DNA from: an uncultured Bacillaceae bacterium
Lineage (GTDB): Bacteria > Bacillota > Bacilli > Bacillales > Caldibacillaceae
Direction: 5' to 3'
Assembly: GCA_937951955.1 (NCBI GenBank)
Contig: CALGAD010000151.1
Coordinates: 1-18,888, forward strand
DNA: 18,888 nt
Position 1 is the stretch's first letter; the number at the start of each line of letters is the position of its first letter. A program made the position numbers and the translations under genes. This document shows positions 1 to 6,784 of the stretch, piece by piece. Under the pieces are notes generated by a model, which worked only from the letters and a program-made list of their open reading frames with translations, was not told where the DNA came from and ran no database searches.

Positions 1-2
1 CT

Positions 3-80
3 ACAATAAAGAAAAGCCTAGAGGTGAATGTAATTGCGATCGAAGGAACACGAATTGTAACAACCGATCAATTTTATTAG
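3..80 (+). CDS. 3' end of an unidentified upstream gene (partial)
   Basis: The frame beginning at base 3 is open from the window edge to a TAG at 78-80 and encodes 25 residues with a plausible beta-strand-like composition (…LEVNVIAIEGTRIVTTDQFY). The other two forward frames are less protein-like. The tail is too short to assign to a family; a TrkA-C-like or hydrolase C-terminus is conceivable but not supported. No terminator separates it from the methyltransferase that starts 57 bases later, so the two could be co-transcribed. Confidence 0.35.
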   Translation, partial: TIKKSLEVNVIAIEGTRIVTTDQFY

Positions 81-136
81 AGGTCCCCCTTTTTCGCGAA
101 ATTTTCTTAAAAAATAATTAAATTGGGGGAGAAAAA

Positions 137-898
137 GTGAACAGAAATCATCAATTTTTAAGTTTACTTAAGGATATGGATAAAGAGTTTTCTGGTTGGG
201 ATTTTTCCTTTGTTTCCGGAACCGGACGGATGAATAGCGGTTTATTGTCATGGTCCTATGGCAGTATGGTAAGAACGTTAATACACCAAGCAAGTACCAT
301 GTTAGACATGGGAACTGGTGGTGGTGAATTCTTATCGTTATTGAGACCTTTTCCACTAACCGTCTTTGCGACAGAGGGATACAAGCCCAATGTACCCGTT
401 GCTAAGAAACGGCTCGAACCACTAGGTGTGCACGTTGTTTCTATTGAAGATGACGATCATCTACCCTTCCCTGATCAACAGTTTGATTTAATTATAAATC
501 AGCATGAGTCGTATTCGCCGAGGGAAGTACGGCGCATTATCAAAGATCGTGGTATATTTTTAACACAACAAGTTGGTGGATTCGACTGTATTCAAATCAA
601 TGAAGCACTGGGTACATCGATAAACAGCGAATATGAAAACTGGAACTTGCAAAGCGCCGTTGCGGAACTCGAAAAGAATCACTTTAAGATTGTTTATAGT
701 AAAGAAGAATTTCCTGTTCAACGGTTTTATGATATTGGGGCTTTCGTATACTATTTAAAAGCCATTCCGTGGCAAGTTCCCGATTTCAGTGTGGGAAAAT
801 ATGGCCAGAAATTGTACGAAATCCATCAAATGATTCAGGAGAAAGGCTTTTTTGACGTCAAACAACATCGATTCATCATAAAGGCAGAAGCAATATAA
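137..898 (+). CDS. class I SAM-dependent methyltransferase
   Basis: This is a 253-residue cytoplasmic protein with a Rossmann-type methyltransferase core. The SAM-binding motif I is LDMGTGGGEFL (about residues 57-66). The acidic residue ending strand 2 is E80 (FATEGY). A motif IV-like segment FPDQQFDLIINQHESY lies near 111-125, and FLTQQVGG follows near 140-147. The N-terminal WDFSFVSGTGRM stretch belongs to a common Bacillus family of small-molecule-like methyltransferases. The substrate cannot be told from the sequence. It lacks the N-terminal zinc cysteines of RlmA-type rRNA methyltransferases. The start is GTG at 137 with GGGGGA seven bases upstream. A strong intrinsic terminator follows directly, so the transcript ends here. 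Confidence 0.9.
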   Translation: MNRNHQFLSLLKDMDKEFSGWDFSFVSGTGRMNSGLLSWSYGSMVRTLIHQASTMLDMGTGGGEFLSLLRPFPLTVFATEGYKPNVPVAKKRLEPLGVHVVSIEDDDHLPFPDQQFDLIINQHESYSPREVRRIIKDRGIFLTQQVGGFDCIQINEALGTSINSEYENWNLQSAVAELEKNHFKIVYSKEEFPVQRFYDIGAFVYYLKAIPWQVPDFSVGKYGQKLYEIHQMIQEKGFFDVKQHRFIIKAEAI

Positions 899-906
899 TT
901 GTTGCA

Positions 907-931
907 GGTCCCGTTATTCGGGACCTTTTTT
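907..931 (+). terminator. intrinsic terminator after the methyltransferase gene
   Basis: GGTCCCG (907-913) pairs perfectly with CGGGACC (919-925) around a five-base loop, followed by six T. It begins nine bases after the methyltransferase stop codon. Confidence 0.93.
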
Positions 932-1310
932 CTTGGAAAGAAATGATAGATTATATTCTTTCAAAAATAAAACAGCTATTAAAACTATTTTCTCCGAAAA
1001 ATTTCCCACGCAACTTTGTAACAATTTTCACATAGTTTTCCTTCTGAGATAATAATAGTAATTTTTTGTATAAAATTTCCATTTGTGAATTCATTAGAAC
1101 TGCATCATTTAATCACAAATTATTCAACAATTGTTCACACTTATTACAATAATTCCCCATTGAATACCTTTGAAAGATTGATACAATAAACATGTGAAAA
1201 ACATCACAAACTTTTTGGTGGCTTGATTGCAATGAAAGATAGAAAAAATCATAAAAGAAATCAGGGCGACAAGCCATTGCACATTTTTTGTATTGATTGG
1301 AGGAGCAATT
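932..1310. other. AT-rich intergenic region upstream of the flavin reductase
   Basis: There is no convincing gene here. The stretch is AT-rich and contains a Rex-like 7-4-7 sequence (1016-1033), a perfect Fnr/Crp-type palindrome (1193-1208) and the ribosome binding site GGAGGAG at 1299-1305. No good sigma-A -10 hexamer was found between the palindrome and the gene. AAAGAT at 1235-1240 is the nearest candidate and is weak, as expected for an activator-dependent promoter. Confidence 0.6.
1193..1208. promoter_or_regulatory. Fnr/Crp-type binding site
   Basis: The sequence TGTGAAAAACATCACA is a perfect TGTGA-N6-TCACA palindrome, the consensus recognised by Fnr of Bacillus and by other Crp-Fnr regulators. 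Its centre (1200.5) is about 110 bases before the ATG of the flavin reductase. If it acts at -41.5, transcription would start near 1242, leaving a leader of about 70 bases. The gene behind it is a likely anaerobic respiratory reductase, which fits oxygen-responsive activation by Fnr. Binding is inferred; only the motif is seen. Confidence 0.7.
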
Positions 1311-3119
1311 ATGAATTTCAAGCCAAAAATGAAGAAACTCTTATTTTTGATGTTCGTTCTCATTTTTATGTTAGTGATGGGAACAGCCTGTAGCAGTAAA
1401 CAGTCGGACTCAGATGATTCTGCATCTCGATTTACTCCGGGAACTTATGAAGGGGTAGGACAGGGCTTTAATGGAGAAATTAAAGTCGAGGTAGAGGTTG
1501 ATAGTGAAAAGATTCTAGCAATTAATGTTTTAGAGCATCAAGAAACGGAAGGAGTTTCAGATGCGGCATTTGAACAAATTCCCAATGCAGTCATTGAAGG
1601 TCAAACATTAGCTGTAGACATAGTTACAGGTGCTACAGGGTCTTCAAATGGGTTAATCGAAGCGATCACGGCAGCACTGAAAGCAGCCGGTGGAAATATT
1701 GATGAATTAAGTCAAAAATCGACCGCTGACGCTGAAAAGAAAGAAGATAAAGAATATACGACAGATGTCGTCATTATCGGCGGTGGTGGTGCAGGTATGG
1801 CGGCAGCTGTTTCCGCACATGAAAATGGTGCCGAAGTCATCGTGCTTGAGAAAATGTCCCGAATCGGTGGGAACACGATTATTTCTGGAGCGGCCTACAA
1901 TGCGGTTGATCCAGGGAGACAAAGTAAACAAGGCATTGAAGACTCAATTGAGAAACACTATCAGCAAACGTATGAAGGCGGAGACAAACTCGGGAATCCC
2001 GATTTAATTCGCATTTTAGTCGAAAATGCCTACTCGACTCTCGAGTGGTTAGAAGGTTTGGGTATGGAGTTTGAAGATGAATTATTTACAGTTCTTGGTG
2101 GATTATGGCCAAGAGCACACCGACCGGTGAAACCACTCGGAACAGGTTACTTTGATGCATTTATGGACTATGTTGAAAACACGAATGGTGAGGTAGAAAT
2201 ATTATTAAATACAAAAGCTACCGAAATCATTATGGAAAATGGACGTGCAGTAGGTATTAAAGCAGAAGGCAAGGATGAAAATGTAATTATTAAAGCGAGA
2301 AAAGGTGTCATCATTGCCAGCGGTGGATTCGCAGCCAATCCGGAAATGTTAAAAGAGTATAACGAGTACTGGCCGAATATCGAGAGCTTAAAGACAACCA
2401 ACCATCCCGGTGCAACTGGAGACGGTCTTGTAATGGCTGAACAAGTTGGAGCCAATCTTGTGGATATGGAACAAATTCAATTGCTGCCGATGGGTGATCC
2501 CGAAACCGGAAGCTTGAGTGGTAATATCGAGCGCAGTGTAGAAAACCGTATTTTCGTTAACAAAGACGGAAACCGTTTCGTTGACGAAGGCGAAAGACGG
2601 GACGTATTAACAAAGGCCTTGTTGGAACAACCTGATCAATTCATGTGGACCATTGTCGACAGTCACACTTATCCAACAGGAGATACAAAGAATAACTTTG
2701 ATGAAACGATCGATGAATTAGTAAAAGAGGGAAGAGCCTTTAAAGGAGAAACATTAGAAGAACTGGCAGAACAAATCGGTGTCAATCCCGATAATTTAGT
2801 AAAAGCGGTGGAAGAGTTTAACAAAGCGGTCGATACCGGAAATGATCCTTTTGGTCGCACATTATTTGAACATAAAATCGATACACCGCCATTTTATGCA
2901 GCAAAACGAACACCGACCGTTCACCATACAATGGGCGGAATTCAGATTAATACAAATGCCGAAGTGTTAGACAAAGAAGGAAATGTTATTCCGGGGTTAT
3001 ATGCTGCAGGTGAAGTTACCGGCGGTATCCATGGTGCAAACCGCCTGGGAGGTAACGCTTTGGCAGACGTTATGACCTTTGGTAAAATAGCTGGTAAAAA
3101 TGCTGCATTAGCTGAATAA
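1311..3119 (+). CDS. lipoprotein flavocytochrome c-type reductase (fumarate/urocanate reductase family)
   Basis: This 602-residue protein probably passes electrons to a small unsaturated acid such as fumarate or urocanate outside the membrane. A signal peptide ends in a lipobox-like MGTAC with Cys27. An FMN-binding domain follows (about 44-125), with the flavinylation motif DIVTGAT and acceptor Thr109. The FAD_binding_2 domain starts at about 153 with IIGGGGAG. By family comparison the active-site residues are H365 (NHPGATGDG), R430 (ERRD), H539 (HHTMGG) and R578 (HGANRLGG). There is no haem domain (no CxxCH), so electrons likely arrive through the covalent FMN, as in Listeria extracellular reductases. 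The ATG at 1311 follows GGAGGAG at six bases; a TTG at 1293 would bury that site. An Fnr-type site lies upstream and a terminator downstream. The exact substrate is unresolved. Confidence 0.9.
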   Translation: MNFKPKMKKLLFLMFVLIFMLVMGTACSSKQSDSDDSASRFTPGTYEGVGQGFNGEIKVEVEVDSEKILAINVLEHQETEGVSDAAFEQIPNAVIEGQTLAVDIVTGATGSSNGLIEAITAALKAAGGNIDELSQKSTADAEKKEDKEYTTDVVIIGGGGAGMAAAVSAHENGAEVIVLEKMSRIGGNTIISGAAYNAVDPGRQSKQGIEDSIEKHYQQTYEGGDKLGNPDLIRILVENAYSTLEWLEGLGMEFEDELFTVLGGLWPRAHRPVKPLGTGYFDAFMDYVENTNGEVEILLNTKATEIIMENGRAVGIKAEGKDENVIIKARKGVIIASGGFAANPEMLKEYNEYWPNIESLKTTNHPGATGDGLVMAEQVGANLVDMEQIQLLPMGDPETGSLSGNIERSVENRIFVNKDGNRFVDEGERRDVLTKALLEQPDQFMWTIVDSHTYPTGDTKNNFDETIDELVKEGRAFKGETLEELAEQIGVNPDNLVKAVEEFNKAVDTGNDPFGRTLFEHKIDTPPFYAAKRTPTVHHTMGGIQINTNAEVLDKEGNVIPGLYAAGEVTGGIHGANRLGGNALADVMTFGKIAGKNAALAE

Positions 3120-3135
3120 TACTTGTAATCTTACG

Positions 3136-3162
3136 GGCTGTCCTTAATTGGGCAGCCTTTAT
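3136..3162 (+). terminator. intrinsic terminator after the flavin reductase gene
   Basis: GGCTGTCC (3136-3143) pairs with GGGCAGCC (3150-3157), eight pairs including one G-U, around a TTAATT loop. A short, interrupted T-rich tail (TTTATTCATTTT) follows. It lies 17 bases after the stop codon. Confidence 0.82.
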
Positions 3163-3453
3163 TCATTTTATATTGGAATGATTTGCTGCAATGATATTCT
3201 GTTAAAAATTTGTAAAATAATTTTTTCGAAAAACAAATGATAATTCCAATTTAAACTGCATTTGATAAAATAGATATGCTATATTAATAATCAGATTTCC
3301 AGAGAAATGATTGTGAATCATCAACTTGAAAGAATATTACAATCCCTTCACAAAGAATGAGTACAAAAGTCTAACATATATTGATAGTACGATTGTTTTT
3401 TCTGTCGAAAATTAAACAAGAACTTAAAATACGGAACAAATTTAGGAGGCACC
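3163..3453. other. intergenic leader of the MurG-like gene
   Basis: AT-rich with no supportable gene. It holds a possible sigma-A promoter (3262-3290), a 15-base inverted repeat ATGATT-GTG-AATCAT (3307-3321) just beyond the expected transcription start, and the perfect ribosome binding site AGGAGG (3444-3449). Confidence 0.5.
3262..3290 (+). promoter_or_regulatory. candidate sigma-A promoter for the MurG-like gene
   Basis: TTGATA (3262-3267), a 17-base spacer and TAATAA (3285-3290). Spacing is ideal and each hexamer matches four or five of six consensus bases. AT-rich DNA produces such matches by chance, so support is moderate. Confidence 0.4.
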
Positions 3454-4530
3454 ATGGAAAAGAAACGGATTGTCTTTACAGGTGGCGGGACGGCAGGTCA
3501 CGTGACGCCAAATATCGCCATCATGAATGAGTTGAAACAGGAGGACTATGAATTTTACTATATTGGTTCCAAAAAAGGTATTGAAAAGGACTTGATGGAA
3601 AAAGAACAAGTTACATATTATGGCATAAGCAGTGGGAAATTGCGCCGCTATTTTGATATGGAAAATTTCAAAGATGTTTTCCGTGTCATAAAAGGTTGTT
3701 TTGAGGCGCGAAAAATTTTGAAAAGGTTACGCCCCAGCCTCGTTTTTTCTAAAGGGGGCTTTGTTTCCGTACCGGTTATTGTCGCAGCCCGATCGTTAAA
3801 AATCCCGATTTTCATCCATGAAAGTGATATTACACCGGGACTTGCCAATAAAATTTCCATGCGTTTTGCCACAAAAATTTTCACATCCTTTGAAGAGGCC
3901 AAAGCTTATTTTCCCGCTAGTAAAACGACTGTCATCGGCTCGCCAATCCGGAAAGAAATTTTTAACGGCTCCGCGGAAAAGGGTAGAAGATTTTTAGATT
4001 TTCATTCCGCCAAACCGATACTCACTATCATGGGTGGCAGTCTCGGCGCGAAAAAAATTAATGAGGCAGTTCGAGCGAACCTAAAAGAGCTTACCAGGGA
4101 TTACCAAATTGTTCATTTGTGTGGCAAGAACAATTTGGACCCCGAATTATCTTTATTTCCGGGATATCGGCAATTTGAATATGTTCACGAGGAATTACCC
4201 GATATTTTGGCAGCTACGGACGTCGTTATTACAAGGGGCGGCTCTAATGCGATTTTTGAATTTTTAGCATTAGAAATTCCGATGTTGATTATTCCCATCG
4301 GTTTAGACCAAAGTCGCGGTGATCAAATTTTGAATGCAAAGTCTTTTGCAGAGAAAGGCTTTGCGATTACATTAAGGGATGAGGAATTAACACCGGAAAC
4401 TTTAATGGAGCATGTGAATATCCTGAAAGAGAAACAAGCTGACATCAAGAAAGCTATGGAAAAGGCCAATCGTTCCCGCCAGGATGCATTAACCACATTG
4501 GTGACAGAAATTAAAAATGTCCTCAATTAA
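3454..4530 (+). CDS. murG: MurG-like UDP-GlcNAc:lipid I glycosyltransferase, orphan copy
   Basis: This 358-residue GT28-family protein has the two-domain GT-B architecture of MurG, which adds GlcNAc to lipid I on the inner face of the membrane. The N-terminal loop is GGGTAGHVTPN (residues 10-20), with His16 matching the conserved MurG histidine. The C-terminal half contains MGGSLGAKKINEAV, ITRGGSNAIFEFLALEIP and the LDQ…QILNA segment, corresponding to UDP-GlcNAc binding. The length is normal. The loop reads GGTAGH instead of the GGTGGH of division-cluster MurG such as B. subtilis. No mur or fts genes flank it, so this may be the second MurG carried by some bacilli; a different lipid acceptor is possible. 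The ATG follows AGGAGG at four bases. A terminator lies 87 bases downstream. Confidence 0.85.
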   Translation: MEKKRIVFTGGGTAGHVTPNIAIMNELKQEDYEFYYIGSKKGIEKDLMEKEQVTYYGISSGKLRRYFDMENFKDVFRVIKGCFEARKILKRLRPSLVFSKGGFVSVPVIVAARSLKIPIFIHESDITPGLANKISMRFATKIFTSFEEAKAYFPASKTTVIGSPIRKEIFNGSAEKGRRFLDFHSAKPILTIMGGSLGAKKINEAVRANLKELTRDYQIVHLCGKNNLDPELSLFPGYRQFEYVHEELPDILAATDVVITRGGSNAIFEFLALEIPMLIIPIGLDQSRGDQILNAKSFAEKGFAITLRDEELTPETLMEHVNILKEKQADIKKAMEKANRSRQDALTTLVTEIKNVLN

Positions 4531-4617
4531 TGAAAAAATTCACTTTTCAAAACCAAATCATACATCAATATACATGGGATTGGTTACGGTAATAAAACAG
4601 AAATAGTGTGTAGCTCT

Positions 4618-4660
4618 CCCCTGGATTGACGGCAAACGGTCGGATCCAGGGGTCTTTTAT
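4618..4660 (+). terminator. intrinsic terminator downstream of the MurG-like gene
   Basis: CCCCTGGAT (4618-4626) pairs with ATCCAGGGG (4644-4652). An inner GAC/GTC pairing (4628-4630 with 4639-4641) extends the stem, and TCTTTTATT follows. The 87-base gap from the stop codon is longer than at the other terminators in this window. Confidence 0.88.
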
Positions 4661-4944
4661 TAAAAAAAGGCAAGAAATCTTAACAGAATTTCGTATAGAT
4701 AATGACTGAACATCGATTTTCTAAACAAGTGAAACTTTAAAAAAACTCCTGTATATCTAGGAGATTTGCACAGGTATCTTTGAATTTTTCACATAAAATG
4801 AATGGCCACAGAAACAACCGACAGCGACTATTCATATAGTATGAATAATGCCAATAAAGAATGGAATAGGCATATCTCCAGCTGTAATAAATCATATTTC
4901 GGTACAATTTGTAATTTATGACTTCTTCGTTAATCCGATTCAAG

Positions 4945-5040
4945 CTAATAATGGATTTCATCTGCTCTTAAGTTCATGATTATTTTAACGATGACTTCAA
5001 AAAACTCATTGTATGTGTCGGGCTCTTCATCTTCTTGGTC
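4945..5040 (-). pseudogene. possible gene remnant (31 codons, minus strand)
   Basis: One minus-strand frame, running from a TAA at 5041-5043 to a TAG at 4945-4947, encodes 31 residues of protein-like composition: an acidic start (QEDEEPDTYNEFF) and an amphipathic hydrophobic end (EVIVKIIMNLRADE). It has no start codon or ribosome binding site. It could be the C-terminus of a broken gene or chance; no family was recognised. Confidence 0.25.
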
Positions 5041-5189
5041 TTAGCTGACATGCATATATACCGTTATTTTGAATTGACAAGGGAATATAAGTGGGGTGTA
5101 GAAATCTGATCGGGTTCTGCCAGGAATATGAAAGTTCGGGAGTTTAGCAATACTTCAGTCATCGTTTAGCCAGTTTGCATTGATTTTGG

Positions 5190-5258
5190 ATGAGCGAGTT
5201 GATTGACCCATTTCCAGAACTGGAAGACAGGGAATATGTAATGAAACATTTTTTATAG
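5190..5258 (+). pseudogene. possible remnant or micro-ORF (22 codons)
   Basis: ATG at 5190 opens a 22-codon frame ending at TAG 5256-5258. Its composition is normal for a protein (begins MSELIDPFPELEDREYV), but the ribosome binding site is poor. It ends 11 bases before the phosphatase GTG, and that gene's ribosome binding site overlaps the stop. It could be a fossil C-terminus or a short leader peptide. Confidence 0.25.
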
Positions 5259-5269
5259 GGGAGTCTTAA

Positions 5270-5842
5270 GTGGAATTTATTTTAATTCGTCATTTACCAA
5301 CGAAATGGAATAATGAGCAAAAGCTGCAAGGGAAAAAGGATAGGAAAATTGCGTCACTTTCAGAAGAAGACGAAATCATCATCCGTGGAAATAAGGAAAT
5401 TTTAAAAAAGTTATCCCCGCCAGACATCGTATTAACGAGTACGCTGCAAAGAACGAAACAAACGGCAGAAATATACGGTTATAAAGCAAAAGAAGAACCA
5501 TTGCTTGATGAGATCGATTTCGGTAAATTTGAGGGAAAAACAAGGGAAGAGTTTTTAGAAGAAGTGGGACTCCAATGGTTTACGAATCCAAAACGGACCG
5601 TCCTCGGAAAACAAATAGAGGACCTGGAAGAGCGCATTCAAGATTTTATTGAAAAATATAAACAATACGATTGTGTCTTGATTTTCGGTCATGGCGCATG
5701 GATGCGGGCATTTATTTCTTATATTAAAAATGGTCATGTCATTGCTATGAATTTACTTTCGGTAAAAACGAATGAACTCGTCCATCTCGTATATCAGGAA
5801 AAAGAAGAAGAGGATGAAAAACCTGAAAATAGTCGCGAGTGA
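5270..5842 (+). CDS. histidine phosphatase family protein (phosphoglycerate mutase-like)
   Basis: This 190-residue soluble enzyme belongs to the branch 1 histidine phosphatase superfamily. The phosphohistidine motif is LIRHLPT, with Arg7-His8. It also has STLQRTKQTAEIYG (Arg61), the acid in LLDEIDFGKFEG (around Glu81) and the second histidine in FGHGAWMR (His141). RHLPT replaces the usual RHGET/RHGQT, but the catalytic pair is intact. The C-terminal 20 residues are highly charged and probably disordered. The substrate is unknown; relatives act on phosphorylated sugars, nucleotides or cofactor intermediates. The start is GTG at 5270 preceded by AGGGGAG (5257-5263). It stands alone, with a terminator about 85 bases after the stop. 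Confidence 0.87.
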   Translation: MEFILIRHLPTKWNNEQKLQGKKDRKIASLSEEDEIIIRGNKEILKKLSPPDIVLTSTLQRTKQTAEIYGYKAKEEPLLDEIDFGKFEGKTREEFLEEVGLQWFTNPKRTVLGKQIEDLEERIQDFIEKYKQYDCVLIFGHGAWMRAFISYIKNGHVIAMNLLSVKTNELVHLVYQEKEEEDEKPENSRE

Positions 5843-5925
5843 TGGAATCATCTGAAACGTTCATAGATTTTTTGCATACTTGATTTTCCTAAAAAAAGAT
5901 ATGCCGCGAATCATTTTTTAATCAA

Positions 5926-5951
5926 GCTGCTTTTGTGAAGCAGCATTTTTT
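5926..5951 (+). terminator. intrinsic terminator after the phosphatase gene
   Basis: GCTGCTT (5926-5932) pairs with AAGCAGC (5938-5944) around a five-base loop, followed by ATTTTTT. Confidence 0.88.
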
Positions 5952-6028
5952 GTGTTTCGCAATCACAAGAGATTCGACAAGTGAGGATTGTTAATAATTT
6001 TACATATTATGGAAGTATTGATCGTATT

Positions 6029-6046
6029 TTGTTAATATAGTAACAA
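6029..6046. promoter_or_regulatory. 18-base inverted repeat, possible operator
   Basis: TTGTTA (6029-6034) and TAACAA (6041-6046) form a perfect 6-6-6 inverted repeat about 55 bases before the ATG at 6100. Its position suits an operator in the promoter or leader of the membrane protein gene, but AT-rich DNA makes this only suggestive. No clear -35/-10 pair was found next to it. Confidence 0.35.
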
Positions 6047-6099
6047 GATAGTAATATTAGGAATCTTCAGCATAGCATTGGCAGATTGGAGTTGAACTC

Positions 6100-6741
6100 A
6101 TGTTATTCGGTTTAATGTGGTTGAAAAACAATATGAATTTTCCCCTCCCTGTAGCGGCGATTCATTTTATTTCCATGTTTTTGGCACTGGTCGTGAATAT
6201 TTTACTATTGTTCCGAACGCCCGGTTATTGCAGGAAGTTTGTTCCCGTTTTATTATCCTTTTTATTTCCGGGAGCAGGGCAAATGGCCGCAAAAAAACGT
6301 TTGCGCGGGATCATTTTCTTTAGCAGTGCTTTCATCGGATTTATTTTGTATTACATGTACCTTGGAACGGAAATGCCGGATCTTTTAATCGCCTTTGGGA
6401 TTTATGGTTCCATCATCGAATCTTTCTGGGCACACCAGCCGGCCAGAAATAGTCGCCTGAGATATAAGAGTTTATCATCGCGTTATTCCGTTGATCTGTT
6501 TGACCGTAAACGCGATCCGATATTAGATGATTTGGAAGAGCAGATGCTCCGGCAAAATCAGGAAAATATTGACCGACACTTGCAAGATTTTCATGAACAC
6601 GTTCGCCAGGAAAATGAAAATTATCAGCAAACGGTGGACCACAATAATGATATCTTCAGGGAGCAATCGGACTATGCCATGGAACAGCATAATGATTTTG
6701 CTGATACATCCATGAATGATTTTAACAATCATCAATGGTAG
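6100..6741 (+). CDS. membrane protein with TM2-like core and long polar C-terminal tail
   Basis: This 213-residue protein has an N-terminal half with three or four hydrophobic segments (about 17-37, 46-60, 70-88 and possibly 94-108). The second contains LLSFLFPGAGQMAAKKRLRG, resembling the S-F-PG-GQ-(6-7)-RG signature of TM2/DUF5683-like membrane proteins. From about residue 115 it becomes soluble. The last 75 residues are rich in Gln, Asn, Asp, His and Glu with little hydrophobic content and may form a flexible or coiled-coil cytoplasmic tail. No enzymatic motif is visible and the function is unknown. The ATG at 6100 is preceded by GGAG at eight bases. An inverted repeat lies upstream, and the terminator downstream overlaps the end of the convergent gene. 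Confidence 0.8.
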   Translation: MLFGLMWLKNNMNFPLPVAAIHFISMFLALVVNILLLFRTPGYCRKFVPVLLSFLFPGAGQMAAKKRLRGIIFFSSAFIGFILYYMYLGTEMPDLLIAFGIYGSIIESFWAHQPARNSRLRYKSLSSRYSVDLFDRKRDPILDDLEEQMLRQNQENIDRHLQDFHEHVRQENENYQQTVDHNNDIFREQSDYAMEQHNDFADTSMNDFNNHQW

Positions 6742-6751
6742 ATTGAAGCCA

Positions 6752-6784
6752 GGGTGAATTTTACATAATTCATCCGTCTTTTTT
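6752..6784 (+). terminator. intrinsic terminator overlapping the end of the convergent gene
   Basis: GGGTGAATT (6752-6760) pairs with AATTCATCC (6767-6775), nine pairs with one G-U, followed by GTC and six T. The downstream arm and T-tract lie inside the last codons of the minus-strand gene ending at 6770, so the two convergent genes share this DNA. Confidence 0.82.

Larger units (their letters stand above)
4661..5269. other. gene-free region, probably decayed DNA
   Basis: Roughly 600 bases with no convincing intact gene. A 74-codon minus-strand frame at 4737-4961 is rich in Tyr, Ile, Asn and Cys and has no ribosome binding site, so it is not accepted. Two short protein-like fragments, 4945-5040 (minus) and 5190-5258 (plus), may be remnants of former genes. 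No terminal repeats, transposase motifs or RNA gene were recognised. A promoter for the phosphatase gene could not be placed with confidence. Confidence 0.5.

Noticed and set aside
1293..1310. TTG start giving a six-residue longer flavin reductase
   Set aside because: The ribosome binding site GGAGGAG lies inside this stretch, at ideal distance from the ATG at 1311, and the signal peptide is complete from there.
4737..4961. 74-codon minus-strand frame rich in Tyr, Ile and Asn
   Set aside because: No ribosome binding site, odd composition for a protein, no recognisable motif, and it lies in an AT-rich decayed stretch.
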